Shown here piece by piece: positions 35,117 to 43,467 of a stretch of 64,000 nucleotides of DNA (position 1 is the stretch's first letter; each line of letters starts with the position of its first letter). Location of the stretch: NCBI RefSeq assembly GCF_008973825.1, contig NZ_WCHR01000018.1:62001-126000 (forward strand), in the 5' to 3' direction. The position numbers were made by a program, and so were the translations under genes. This stretch comes from Gemmobacter serpentinus. GTDB taxonomy: Bacteria > Pseudomonadota > Alphaproteobacteria > Rhodobacterales > Rhodobacteraceae. The notes under the pieces were generated by a model. The model was given only the letters and a program-made list of their open reading frames with translations, was not told the DNA's origin and made no database searches.

Positions 35117-36123
35117 AGGCCGTCATCTTTGATGCGGTCGGCGCGCCCCTGCGCGTCGAGACCCGCCCCGATCCGACCCCCGGCCCCGATGAGGTGGTTC
35201 TGCGCGTCGCAGGCTGCGGCATCTGCGGCAGCGATCTGCACATCACCGAAGACCCCGCCCCCTTTGGCATCGGCGCTGGTTTCGTGCTGGGGCATGAAAT
35301 CGCGGGCGAGGTCGTGGCGATGGGCGCTGAGGTGCAGGGCCTGCGGATGGGTGACGGCGTGGCTGTGGTGCCAATGCGCGGCTGTGGCCGTTGCGCCCGC
35401 TGTCTGGCCCAAGACCCCGCCCGTTGCGCCGAGATGGTGCTGATCGGCGGTGGCTATGCCGAATATGTCACCGTCGCTGCGCGCCAGTGCCGCCTGATGC
35501 CTGCGGGCGTCGATCTGGCTGATGGCGCGCTGGCCGAACCGCTGTCGGTTGCGCTGCATTGCATCGTGCGGTCGGGCATGAAGCCGGGTGACCGGGTGGC
35601 GATTGTGGGCGCGGGCCCCATCGGGCTTCTGGTCGCCTTCTGGGCGCGGCGCATGGGGGCCAGCCATGTGGTGGTGGCCGATATCCATTCGCATCAGCGC
35701 GCGCGTGCGCTGGCGCTTGGGGCCACCGATTTTGCCCTGGCGGGCGAGCGGCTGGCGGAAAACCTTGCCGATCTTTGCGGGGGTCCGCCCGATATCGTCT
35801 TTGAATGCGTGGGCAAGCGCGGTCTGCTGCAGGCCGCAACTGAGGCGGTGCGCTTGCAAGGCAAGGTGGTCGCCGTGGGCCTGTGCATTGGCGGCGACGC
35901 TTGGGACCCATTCGTGGCGCTGTCGAAGGAAATCGACCTGATCTTCACGGTCTTCTTCCATCAAGGCAACGAGTTTGGCGTGGCGTTGGACGCGCTGGCC
36001 TCCGGCCTGCCGCAGCATCTGGTCACCGATCGTATCGGCCTGTCACCAGTGCCACAGATCTTTGAAAGCCTGCGCCGCCGCACCACCCAATGCAAGGTGC
36101 TGATCCAGCCCGCATTGTCCTGA
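35113..36123 (+). CDS. Zinc-dependent alcohol dehydrogenase (MDR family)
   Basis: A 336-residue medium-chain dehydrogenase. Catalytic zinc ligands are Cys in GICGSDLH near residue 37, His-Glu in LGHEIAGEV near 60 and the third ligand in ALAEPLSVALH near 145. The structural zinc is complete: Cys-x2-Cys-x2-Cys-x7-Cys in the segment after PMRG near 90. The Rossmann loop is GAGPIGLL near 167. It oxidises an alcohol with NAD(P); the substrate is unknown. An in-frame extension to 34855 is rejected in favour of 35113, coupled to the permease. Confidence 0.87.
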   Translation: MKAVIFDAVGAPLRVETRPDPTPGPDEVVLRVAGCGICGSDLHITEDPAPFGIGAGFVLGHEIAGEVVAMGAEVQGLRMGDGVAVVPMRGCGRCARCLAQDPARCAEMVLIGGGYAEYVTVAARQCRLMPAGVDLADGALAEPLSVALHCIVRSGMKPGDRVAIVGAGPIGLLVAFWARRMGASHVVVADIHSHQRARALALGATDFALAGERLAENLADLCGGPPDIVFECVGKRGLLQAATEAVRLQGKVVAVGLCIGGDAWDPFVALSKEIDLIFTVFFHQGNEFGVALDALASGLPQHLVTDRIGLSPVPQIFESLRRRTTQCKVLIQPALS

Positions 36124-36136
36124 CAGGAGGAATGTC

Positions 36137-36925
36137 ATGCCCCCAAGTTTCGAGACCCTGACCTTTGATATCGGCGGTGTGCAGACGGTGGTAAAGGCCA
36201 TCGGGCAGGGCAAGCCGATCCTGTTCCTGCATGGTGCGGCCACGCTGGAAGGCTTTGATTTTGCCGAAGGTCTGGCAGATCGCTTCCGCGTGCTGTGCCC
36301 GAGCCATCCGGGCATGGGCTTTTCCGGCCCGGCACCGCATATCGCCGATATCTCGGATATGCTGGTGCATTACCTGAACCTGCTGGATGCGCTGGACCTA
36401 CCTGAGAAACCGCATCTGATGGGCTTTTCCATGGGCGGCTGGATGGCCACGGAACTGGCCGCCATCGCGCGCGACCGCTTCGACAAGGTGGTGCTGATCG
36501 CGCCTGCCGGGCTGAACGATCTGGCGCATCCGGCAACGCCCTTGGGCGGGATCGCGCCGCAGGATTTCCCCGGCTACATGACGCATGACCCTGCCATTGC
36601 TGCGCGGTTTTTCCCCGACGGGACCGATCCGGATTTCGCGGACAGGTTCGGTGCCGACCGTGCCCGCGAGGGTGATCTTGTGGGCCGCCTTTGCGCGCCT
36701 TTCGGCATGGGGCACCCGAACCTGCACCGTTTCATGGCACGCATCACCAACCCGACTTTGCTGGTCTGGGGGGCCGAGGATCGGCTGCTTCCGGCAAGCC
36801 AGGCACCGATCTGGCTCGCCCATCTGCCCAATGCGCAATTTCTGCCCGTGCCAGGCACTGGCCATCTCGTGCCGCAAGAGCGGCCCGAAACCCTGACATC
36901 CATCGGCGATTTCCTCGCCGCCTGA
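36137..36925 (+). CDS. Alpha/beta hydrolase, meta-cleavage-product-hydrolase type
   Basis: A 262-residue serine hydrolase with the oxyanion segment FLHGAATLEGFD near residue 33, nucleophile GFSMGGWMA near 96, Asp in VWGAEDRLLP near 213 and His in GTGHLVPQE near 240. It resembles carbon-carbon bond hydrolases of aromatic pathways. The start follows AGGAGGA, 13 bp after the dehydrogenase stop. Together with the VOC dioxygenase it could process an extradiol product; this is inference. Confidence 0.82.
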   Translation: MPPSFETLTFDIGGVQTVVKAIGQGKPILFLHGAATLEGFDFAEGLADRFRVLCPSHPGMGFSGPAPHIADISDMLVHYLNLLDALDLPEKPHLMGFSMGGWMATELAAIARDRFDKVVLIAPAGLNDLAHPATPLGGIAPQDFPGYMTHDPAIAARFFPDGTDPDFADRFGADRAREGDLVGRLCAPFGMGHPNLHRFMARITNPTLLVWGAEDRLLPASQAPIWLAHLPNAQFLPVPGTGHLVPQERPETLTSIGDFLAA

Positions 36926-36947
36926 CCCGATCCTGAGGAGGAGCAAG

Positions 36948-38168
36948 ATGAACAAGCCCATGACCCACGGCTATTGGGGCACCAGCGTGGATTATCGCGC
37001 GGTGCTGAAACAGATCGCCGAGATCGGCCCGCAGCTGGAGGCCAACGCCCCCTCGGACGAGGCGGCGGGTGAGCTGACGCCGGAAACCTTTGCGCTGCTG
37101 AAGCCGCTGCGCTTTTCGCATCTGCTGGCGACCGAGGAACTGGGCGGCGCGCAGATGCGCCCGACCCAAGTGCTGCAACTGCTGGAGGCGGTCAGCTATC
37201 ATTCCGGCTCGGCCGGCTGGGTGTCGATGGTGCATTGCTGCATCGGGGCCATGTCGGCGGCCTTCCTGCCCGATAGCGCGGTGGAACGTCTCTTCGCACC
37301 GGGCACCGACAACCGCTTCTCGGGGCAGGGCGCGCCGCTGGGGATGCTGAAAAAGGTCGAGGGCGGTTACACCCTGACCGGGAAATGGAGCTACGGCTCG
37401 GGCTTTTCGCACGCCACCTGGTCGCATTCGGCCTGTTTCGTGGATGACGGCAACGGCAAACCTGCCAAGGATGCGGCGGGCAATGTCATCGTCATGTGTG
37501 CCCATGCCCCGATCCCAGAGCACAAGCAGCTTGGCAACTGGGATGTGCTGGGCCTGAAGGGCACTGGCTCCATCGATTATGCGGCCGAGGATGTCTTCAT
37601 TGCCGAGGATCTGGTCTTCCCGATCCTGACCGCGCCGCCGCAGCGCCTGAAAGAGCTGTTCAGCCTTGGCATCGTGGGGCTGGCTGCCATCGGCCATACC
37701 GGCTGGGCCATGGGCGCAGGTCGCCGTATGCTGGACGAGATCGCGGCGTTCGCCCGGTCGAAATCCGGCCGCGCCGGAATGCTGGGCGAAAGCGAAAAGT
37801 TCTGGAACGACTATGGCCGCGCCGAGGCCAGCTACCGCGCCGCCCGCGCCCTTGTGATGGAGGTCTGGGGCGAGATCGAGGCGCTGGCCGAAACCGGCCA
37901 GATGATGACCACCCGTCAGGTCAGCCTTGTGCATCTGGCCAAGGCGCAGATCCACGAGGTCGGTGTCGAGGTCTGCAACTTTGCCTATCGCGCCTCGGGC
38001 GGGGCCGGGCTGCGCGCAGGCGTGATCCAGCGCACCTTCCGCGACATGATGGTGGCGGCGAACCACTTCACCATCGCGCCCTCCATCGTCACCGCGGCCG
38101 GGCGTGAGATCGGCGGCCAATGGTCGGATCGGGTCTGGCAGTTCTACGACCTGATCGAGAAGAAGTAA
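36948..38168 (+). CDS. Two-component flavin-dependent monooxygenase, oxygenase subunit (HsaA/HpaH-C2 type)
   Basis: A 406-residue protein with the acyl-CoA-dehydrogenase fold. LATEELGGAQ near residue 58, SGQGAP near 125, the substrate/flavin region GYTLTGKWSYGSGFSHATW near 140-160 and LGLKGTGSIDYAAEDVF near 200 match FMNH2-dependent hydroxylases such as HsaA and C2-type 4-hydroxyphenylacetate hydroxylase. The flavin reductase gene follows 54 bp downstream. It hydroxylates a phenolic ring, possibly resorcinol to hydroxyquinol. Start 36948 follows GAGGAGGAGC. Confidence 0.86.
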   Translation: MNKPMTHGYWGTSVDYRAVLKQIAEIGPQLEANAPSDEAAGELTPETFALLKPLRFSHLLATEELGGAQMRPTQVLQLLEAVSYHSGSAGWVSMVHCCIGAMSAAFLPDSAVERLFAPGTDNRFSGQGAPLGMLKKVEGGYTLTGKWSYGSGFSHATWSHSACFVDDGNGKPAKDAAGNVIVMCAHAPIPEHKQLGNWDVLGLKGTGSIDYAAEDVFIAEDLVFPILTAPPQRLKELFSLGIVGLAAIGHTGWAMGAGRRMLDEIAAFARSKSGRAGMLGESEKFWNDYGRAEASYRAARALVMEVWGEIEALAETGQMMTTRQVSLVHLAKAQIHEVGVEVCNFAYRASGGAGLRAGVIQRTFRDMMVAANHFTIAPSIVTAAGREIGGQWSDRVWQFYDLIEKK

Positions 38169-38222
38169 CTGCGATATCCCGGGCAGGAAATCGTTCCGGC
38201 CCGGGGTTCTGGAGCATTGCGC

Positions 38223-38783
38223 ATGACCGACCAACCGCTTTCCCAGGCCTTCCGCGAGGCCTTTCGTTGCCATCCCGCCGGGGTGGCGGTGATTACCGCC
38301 GATCCGGGCGACCAGCCGGTCGCGATGACGGTCTCGTCGCTAATCTCGGTCAGTTCCGAGCCGCCGACAGTCGCGTTTTCGCTGTCGTCAAGATCGGGCT
38401 CCACCGCGGCAGTGCTGGCGGCGGGCGGAATCGTGATCCATCTGCTGCGCTATGGTGATCTGGATCTGGCGCGGCTTGGCGCCACACCGGGGGCGGATCG
38501 TTTCGGCCCCGGCACGGACTGGGCGCGCCTGCCAACGGGTGAGCCGCGTTACAATGGCGTGGCCACCTGGTTTCGCGCCCGCATCAAGGGCGCGCTGCCG
38601 GTGGAGGGCGCGACCGTGGTCGTGGCCGAATTGCTGGAAGGCGCGGCAGGCCAGCCCCCCGGCGCGCCAGAGCTGGAATCGCTGATCTATCTGGACCGGC
38701 GCTGGCACCGTCTGCGCGAGGCGGCGGATGGCCATCTCGATGTGACCCTGATGGCGGAAGACGGTCGCGATGTCTTTCGCTGA
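38223..38783 (+). CDS. Flavin reductase component (PF01613 type) of the two-component monooxygenase
   Basis: A 186-residue protein with the flavin-reductase core: FRCHPAGVAVITAD near residue 15, VAMTVSSLISVSSEPPTVAFSL near 35-57 (in part) and IHLLRYGD near 74. It supplies reduced FMN or FAD to the oxygenase. The ATG at 38223 is 8 bp after GGAG. It is the last gene of the first long unit; a 161-bp gap follows. Confidence 0.87.
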   Translation: MTDQPLSQAFREAFRCHPAGVAVITADPGDQPVAMTVSSLISVSSEPPTVAFSLSSRSGSTAAVLAAGGIVIHLLRYGDLDLARLGATPGADRFGPGTDWARLPTGEPRYNGVATWFRARIKGALPVEGATVVVAELLEGAAGQPPGAPELESLIYLDRRWHRLREAADGHLDVTLMAEDGRDVFR

Positions 38784-38856
38784 CCGGGTTGCGGGCTTGG
38801 GCTGCCCTGCCGTCAAGGCTTCGATCCACTTCATAACATGATGCGATATTGAGGCC

Positions 38857-38871
38857 CGATCATCCGATCAT
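38857..38871. promoter_or_regulatory. Shared motif CGATCATCCGATCAT
   Basis: Lies 74 bp before the set-2 livG-type gene. A close copy (CGATCTTCCGATCAAT) lies at 44441-44456 in the LysR/maleylacetate-reductase divergent promoter, which suggests one regulator acts at both. Confidence 0.45.
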
Positions 38872-38944
38872 CTTAGCCCGGTAGCTGCCCTAGGATGGGA
38901 TCAGGAAGGCGCGCCGGGGAGGGCGGGCCGAAGGGGAGGACACC

Positions 38945-39664
38945 ATGGCGATCCTGTCGCTGCAGGGCGTGTCGAAAAGTTTCGGTGCGCTTCGCGTCAC
39001 CGACGATGTCAGCTTCGCGCTGGAACCGGGCGAGGCCTTGGGCATCATCGGCCCGAATGGCGCGGGTAAATCGACGCTGTTCAACCTGATCACCGGCAAT
39101 CTGCGCCCCGATCAGGGCAGGGTGATGCTGGACGGGCGCGACATCACCGATGAGACGCCGATGCAGCGCTGTGCCAGCGGCATCGGGCGATCCTTCCAGA
39201 TCCCGCAGCCCTTTGGGAATTTGTCAGTCTATGAAAATCTGCTGGTCGCGGCGCGGTTCGGCGGCGGGCTTGCGGCGACCGAGGCCCCTGCGCATTGCAT
39301 GGATATCCTGCGCCGCACCGGCCTTGCCCGTCATGCCGACCGCAAGGCGGGTGGCCTGCCGCTGCTGGATCGCAAGCGGCTGGAACTGGCCCGCGCCATG
39401 GCGACCCGCCCCCGCGTCATCCTGCTGGACGAGATCGCGGGCGGGCTGACCGATGCCGAATGCGTCGAACTGGTCGCAACCATCCGCGCCATCCATGCCG
39501 AGGGCACCGCGATCATCTGGATCGAGCATGTGCTGCACGCGCTGACCTCGGTGGTCAGCCGGTTGATGGTGCTGAATTTTGGCCGGATGCTGATGATCGG
39601 CGCGCCGGATGCCGTGATGGCCGCGCCGGAAGTGCGTGAGATCTATCTGGGGATCGAGGCATGA
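38945..39664 (+). CDS. HAAT importer ATPase, LivG type, set 2
   Basis: A 239-residue ATPase with Walker A GPNGAGKST, Walker B ILLDEIAGGLTDAEC and the same altered signature LPLLDRKRLELARAM as set 1. The ATG follows AGGGGAGGACACC. It overlaps the livF-type gene by 4 bp. No binding-protein gene adjoins this set, so it must rely on one encoded elsewhere, most simply binding protein 1 at 26301. Confidence 0.92.
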   Translation: MAILSLQGVSKSFGALRVTDDVSFALEPGEALGIIGPNGAGKSTLFNLITGNLRPDQGRVMLDGRDITDETPMQRCASGIGRSFQIPQPFGNLSVYENLLVAARFGGGLAATEAPAHCMDILRRTGLARHADRKAGGLPLLDRKRLELARAMATRPRVILLDEIAGGLTDAECVELVATIRAIHAEGTAIIWIEHVLHALTSVVSRLMVLNFGRMLMIGAPDAVMAAPEVREIYLGIEA

Positions 39665-40374
39665 CCGCGCTGTTGGACCTGCGCGGGCTGACCGCGCATT
39701 ACGGGGATTTTCAGGCGCTGTTCGGGGTCGATCTGACGCTGGAAGAAGGCCAGACCCTTGCCATCATCGGTGCCAATGGCGCGGGAAAGACCACGCTGAT
39801 GCGGGCGATCACCGGCATCGCCCGGGTTTCCGGCGGCAGCGCCACGCTGGCGGGCACGCGGATCGACCGCATGGCCGCCCCCGATATCTTGCGCGCGGGC
39901 ATCGCCATGGTGCCTGAAGGGCGGCGGCTGTTCCCCAGCCTGTCGGTGGAAGAAAACCTGCGCATCGGTGCCCATAGCCGTCAGGGCAATGGCTTCTGGA
40001 CGCTGGCCCGGATTTACGACCTGTTCCCGGTGTTGCGCGAACGCCGCCTGCATCCGGGCACGGCGCTTTCGGGCGGGCAGCAACAGATGGTGGCCATCGG
40101 GCGCGCGCTGATGTCGAACCCGCGCGTGCTGCTGTGCGATGAGCTGAGCCTTGGCCTTGCCCCGGTGGTGATCCACGAGATCTACGCGGCCTTCCCCACC
40201 ATCCGCGACAGCGGCACCGCCATCGTGGTGGTGGAGCAGGATATCAGCCAGGCGCTGAAGGTGGCGGATCATGTCCATTGCATGATGGAAGGCCGGATCA
40301 CCCTGTCGGGCGCGCCCGAAAACCTCAGCCGCGCGGCAATCCATGACGCCTATTTCGGGGTGAGACACGCATGA
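39661..40374 (+). CDS. HAAT importer ATPase, LivF type, set 2
   Basis: A 237-residue ATPase with Walker A GANGAGKTT, signature LSGGQQQMVAIGRAL and Walker B LLCDELSLGLAP. It is parallel to the set-1 LivF (AMVPEGRRLF near residue 80 against AIVPEGRRLF). It overlaps the permease gene by 4 bp. Confidence 0.93.
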   Translation: MTALLDLRGLTAHYGDFQALFGVDLTLEEGQTLAIIGANGAGKTTLMRAITGIARVSGGSATLAGTRIDRMAAPDILRAGIAMVPEGRRLFPSLSVEENLRIGAHSRQGNGFWTLARIYDLFPVLRERRLHPGTALSGGQQQMVAIGRALMSNPRVLLCDELSLGLAPVVIHEIYAAFPTIRDSGTAIVVVEQDISQALKVADHVHCMMEGRITLSGAPENLSRAAIHDAYFGVRHA

Positions 40375-41234
40375 TCTGGCTGGATACGCTGCTTCAGGGG
40401 TTGATGCTGGGCGGGCTCTACGCGCTGTTTGCCGCAGGCCTTTCGCTGGTTTTCGGCATCATGCGACTGGTCAATCTGGCGCATGGCGACCTGATCGTGC
40501 TGGGGGCCTATCTGATCCTGGGTCTGGGGTCGGCGCTTGGGCTGCATCCATTTCTGGCGGCGGTGCTGGCGCTGCCCTTGATGTTCGGCCTCGGCTGGCT
40601 GTTGCAGACCGCCCTGCTGAACCGGGTGCTGGGCGAGGATATCCTGCCGCCGCTTCTTGTGACCTTTGGCCTGTCGGTGGTGATCCAGAACGCGCTGCTT
40701 ATGGGTTTTTCCGCCGATAGCCGCAAATTGCCGGTGGGCCCGATCGAGGCACAGGCGCTGCCGCTGGGGCCGGTGACAGTGGGGGTGATGCCGCTGATCA
40801 CCTTTGCTTCGGCCATTCTGGTGATCTGGGGGCTGAACCAGTTGTTCTACCGCACCGCGCTTGGCCGCGCCTTCCGCGCCACATCGGATGATCCGGTGAC
40901 GGCCCAGCTGATGGGCATCCGGCCCCGGTCGATCTTTGCCATTGCCACCGGCATCGCGCTGGTCGTGGCAGCGATTGCGGCACTTTACCTTGGCGCAAGG
41001 GCGAATTTCGACCCGGCAACCGGCCCGGCCCGCCTGCTTTACGCCTTTGAGGCGGTGATCATCGGCGGTCTTGGCAGCCTTTGGGGCACGCTGGCGGGCG
41101 GGTTGGTGATCGGGGTTGCGCAGGCCCTTGGCGCGGCGCTGAACCCCGAATGGCAGATCCTTGCCGGGCATCTGGCCTTTGTCGCGGTGCTGCTCTTGCG
41201 CCCGCGCGGGCTGTTCCCGCGCGCCCATGATTGA
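40371..41234 (+). CDS. HAAT importer permease, LivH type, set 2
   Basis: A 287-residue permease with about 8 segments. IMRLVNLAHGDLIVLGAYL near residue 26 and AFEAVIIGGLGSLWGTLAGG near 224 are the LivH landmarks. The 3' end overlaps or abuts the livM-type gene, depending on the start used there. Confidence 0.93.
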   Translation: MIWLDTLLQGLMLGGLYALFAAGLSLVFGIMRLVNLAHGDLIVLGAYLILGLGSALGLHPFLAAVLALPLMFGLGWLLQTALLNRVLGEDILPPLLVTFGLSVVIQNALLMGFSADSRKLPVGPIEAQALPLGPVTVGVMPLITFASAILVIWGLNQLFYRTALGRAFRATSDDPVTAQLMGIRPRSIFAIATGIALVVAAIAALYLGARANFDPATGPARLLYAFEAVIIGGLGSLWGTLAGGLVIGVAQALGAALNPEWQILAGHLAFVAVLLLRPRGLFPRAHD

Positions 41235-41238
41235 GGCC

Positions 41239-42264
41239 ATGATGATGCGGAAAATCCTTTTGCCCCTGATCCTGCTGATCGCTGTCGCCCTTCTGGCCGC
41301 ATTGCCGGTGATCGGCAGCCGGGCCTTGGTGCAGGATCTGTTCATGGTGCTGTGCCTCTTGGTGCTGGCGCTGAACTGGAACCTGCTGGCGGGCTTTGCG
41401 GGGCTTGTCTCGGTTGGCCAGCAGGCCTTTGTCGGCATCGGGGCCTATGCGATGTTTGCCTGTGTCATCCTTTGGGGGATGGACCCGCTGACGGGGCTGC
41501 TGGTGGGTGGGCTGGTCGCCATGGCGCTGTCGGTGCCCGTCGCCTTCTTCGCCTTCCGCCTGCATGGTGCCTATTTCGCCATCGGCACCTGGGCCGTGGC
41601 CGAGATCGCAAGGCTGAGCCTTGGCCAGTGGAAAGCGCTTGGCGGCGGCACCGGCACATCGCTGCCCAAAGGCGCCGCACAAGAGATGTGGGGGGCCGAG
41701 ACCGTGCGCGCCCTGATCGGCGGATCAAAGGCCGCGGCCGTCGATGCGCTGACCTATTGGCTGGCACTGGCGCTGGTCGTGGTAATGCTGATCGCAAGTT
41801 TTGCCTTCCTGCGCTCGCGCATGGGGCTGGGCTTGCAGGCGGTGCGCGACAATCCGGTGGCGGCGCGGTCTGTGGGCGTTGATCCCACGCGGCTGAAGGC
41901 GCTGGTCTTCCTGCTGACCGCCTTCGGCACCGGGATTTGCGGCGGCTTGTTGTTCATCCAGATCGGGCGGATCTCGCCGGACGCGGCGTTTTCGCTGCTG
42001 GACTGGACTGCCTTCGTCATATTCATCGTGGTGATCGGCGGCATCGGCACCTTGCCCGGCCCGGTCATAGGCGTTCTGGTCTTCTACGCGCTGGAGCGGC
42101 TTCTGGCCGATTACGGCACCGTCTATCTGATCGTCCTCGGGCTGATCGGCATCGCGATCATGTTGTTCGCGCGCCGTGGCCTCTGGGGCAGTTTTATCCA
42201 ACAGACCGGCTTTGATCCGCTGCCGCTGTCACATGCCGCGCCGCGCGCCGGTTCCGCCAACTGA
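41239..42264 (+). CDS. HAAT importer permease, LivM type, set 2
   Basis: A 341-residue permease with LLAGFAGLVSVGQQAFVGIG near residue 46, GAYFAIGTWAVAEIARL near 110 and GLQAVRDNPVAARSVGV near 194. In-frame ATGs at 41227, 41239, 41242 and 41245 are all possible; GAGG at 41233-41236 favours the cluster from 41239 on. It is followed 20 bp later by the hydroxyquinol dioxygenase gene. Confidence 0.9.
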   Translation: MMMRKILLPLILLIAVALLAALPVIGSRALVQDLFMVLCLLVLALNWNLLAGFAGLVSVGQQAFVGIGAYAMFACVILWGMDPLTGLLVGGLVAMALSVPVAFFAFRLHGAYFAIGTWAVAEIARLSLGQWKALGGGTGTSLPKGAAQEMWGAETVRALIGGSKAAAVDALTYWLALALVVVMLIASFAFLRSRMGLGLQAVRDNPVAARSVGVDPTRLKALVFLLTAFGTGICGGLLFIQIGRISPDAAFSLLDWTAFVIFIVVIGGIGTLPGPVIGVLVFYALERLLADYGTVYLIVLGLIGIAIMLFARRGLWGSFIQQTGFDPLPLSHAAPRAGSAN

Positions 42265-42284
42265 TCTTTTGAAGGAGAGGGATC

Positions 42285-43121
42285 ATGAGCTACTTTACCG
42301 AAGCCAATTCCACCGCCAGCGTGAATGGCCGTATCGGTCCCGAAACCGATGCGCGTCTGGCCGAGGTCATGTCCAGCCTGACCCGGCACCTGCATGATTT
42401 CGTCAAGGATGTCGCGCTGACCCCGGCAGAATGGGAATATGCCGTGGGTTTTCTGACCCGCACCGGCCAGATCTGTTCGGGCGAGCGGCAGGAATTCATC
42501 CTGCTGTCGGATACTTTAGGCGTGTCGATGCTGGTCGATGCGATCAACAATCGCCGTCCGAAGGGGGCCACCGAAAACACGGTCTTCGGCCCCTTCCATG
42601 TCGAGAATGCGCCGATCCGTGCCATGGGTGACAATATCAGTCTGGATGGCAAGGGCGAAAGCTGCCTGTTTGAAGGGCGGGTGCTGGATCTAGATGGCAA
42701 TCCGATCGAGGGGGTTACCGTCGATGTCTGGTCCGACAATGCCGACGGTTTCTATGATGTGCAGCAGCCGGGTATCCAGCCGAAATGGAACAACCGGGGC
42801 CGCTTCATCACCGGGCCGGACGGGGTCTATGCCTTTCGCGGCATCAAGCCGGTCAGCTATCCGATCCCCGATGACGGTCCGGTGGGGCAGATGCTGGCGC
42901 AGCTGGGTCGCCACCCCTATCGCCCGGCGCATATGCATTACCTTGTCACCAAGCCGGGCTGGCAGAAGCTGGTCACCCATACTTTTGTCGGCGGCGATGA
43001 ATACCTGACCTCCGACGCGGTGTTCGGCGTGAAGGACAGCCTTGTCGCCCCCTATGAGCGGCTGGAGGGCGCTGACACCCTGTGGCGTTCGCCTTTCGAT
43101 TTCATTCTGGTTCCCGCCTGA
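42285..43121 (+). CDS. Hydroxyquinol 1,2-dioxygenase-type intradiol dioxygenase with Tyr-to-His at a ligand site
   Basis: A 278-residue intradiol enzyme with an N-terminal helical domain (residues 20-90) and a beta-sandwich core. Tyr192 (VSYPIPDDGPVG) and His216/His218 (RPAHMHY) are kept as iron ligands, but the fourth position is His105 in GPFHVENAP, where the paralogue at 23543 has Tyr (GPFYRADAP). The sequence fits hydroxyquinol 1,2-dioxygenases, which give 3-hydroxy-cis,cis-muconate/maleylacetate, and maleylacetate reductase lies 1.4 kb downstream. The start follows GAAGGAGAGG. A small Pro-1 protein gene follows 7 bp later. Confidence 0.9.
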   Translation: MSYFTEANSTASVNGRIGPETDARLAEVMSSLTRHLHDFVKDVALTPAEWEYAVGFLTRTGQICSGERQEFILLSDTLGVSMLVDAINNRRPKGATENTVFGPFHVENAPIRAMGDNISLDGKGESCLFEGRVLDLDGNPIEGVTVDVWSDNADGFYDVQQPGIQPKWNNRGRFITGPDGVYAFRGIKPVSYPIPDDGPVGQMLAQLGRHPYRPAHMHYLVTKPGWQKLVTHTFVGGDEYLTSDAVFGVKDSLVAPYERLEGADTLWRSPFDFILVPA

Positions 43122-43128
43122 GGCCCAA

Positions 43129-43461
43129 ATGCCAAATGTGAAGATCTACATCGACGATGCGCATTTCCCGGCGCTGCGGCCCGCGATTGCGGCGCTGCTG
43201 CCGGGCCTGCGCGAGATGCTCTGCGCCGAGCTGGAGGTGGACAGGACCGCCTGCCAGTTCGCGGTTCTGCCGGTATTGGCCTTGCCCGATCAGCCATGTT
43301 TGAACGCGGAATTGCATGTCCTGCCACGCGCCGCGCGCAGCCGTGCCAAGCTGGAGGCGGTGGCGGCAGAGCTGCGCGGACAACTGGCGCAGGCGTCGGG
43401 ATCCAGCGTTGCGGTCAGGATCGCGACGCTGGACCCCGCAACCTATGTGGCCCTGAAATGA
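43129..43461 (+). CDS. Small tautomerase-like protein with N-terminal Pro (candidate maleylacetate/hydroxymuconate ketonase)
   Basis: A 110-residue protein starting MPNVKIYIDD, so Pro becomes the first residue after Met removal, as in 4-oxalocrotonate and CHMI-type tautomerases that use Pro1 as the base. A beta-alpha-beta pattern follows (VKIYI strand, ALRPAIAALLPGLREMLCAEL helix, QFAVLPVLAL strand) and a second such unit after residue 60. The family assignment is by pattern only. It lies 7 bp after the hydroxyquinol dioxygenase, whose product 3-hydroxymuconate must ketonise to maleylacetate. No ribosome-binding site better than AGGCCCAA is present, so it is probably coupled to the upstream gene. 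Confidence 0.6.
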   Translation: MPNVKIYIDDAHFPALRPAIAALLPGLREMLCAELEVDRTACQFAVLPVLALPDQPCLNAELHVLPRAARSRAKLEAVAAELRGQLAQASGSSVAVRIATLDPATYVALK

Positions 43462-43467
43462 GCGCGC

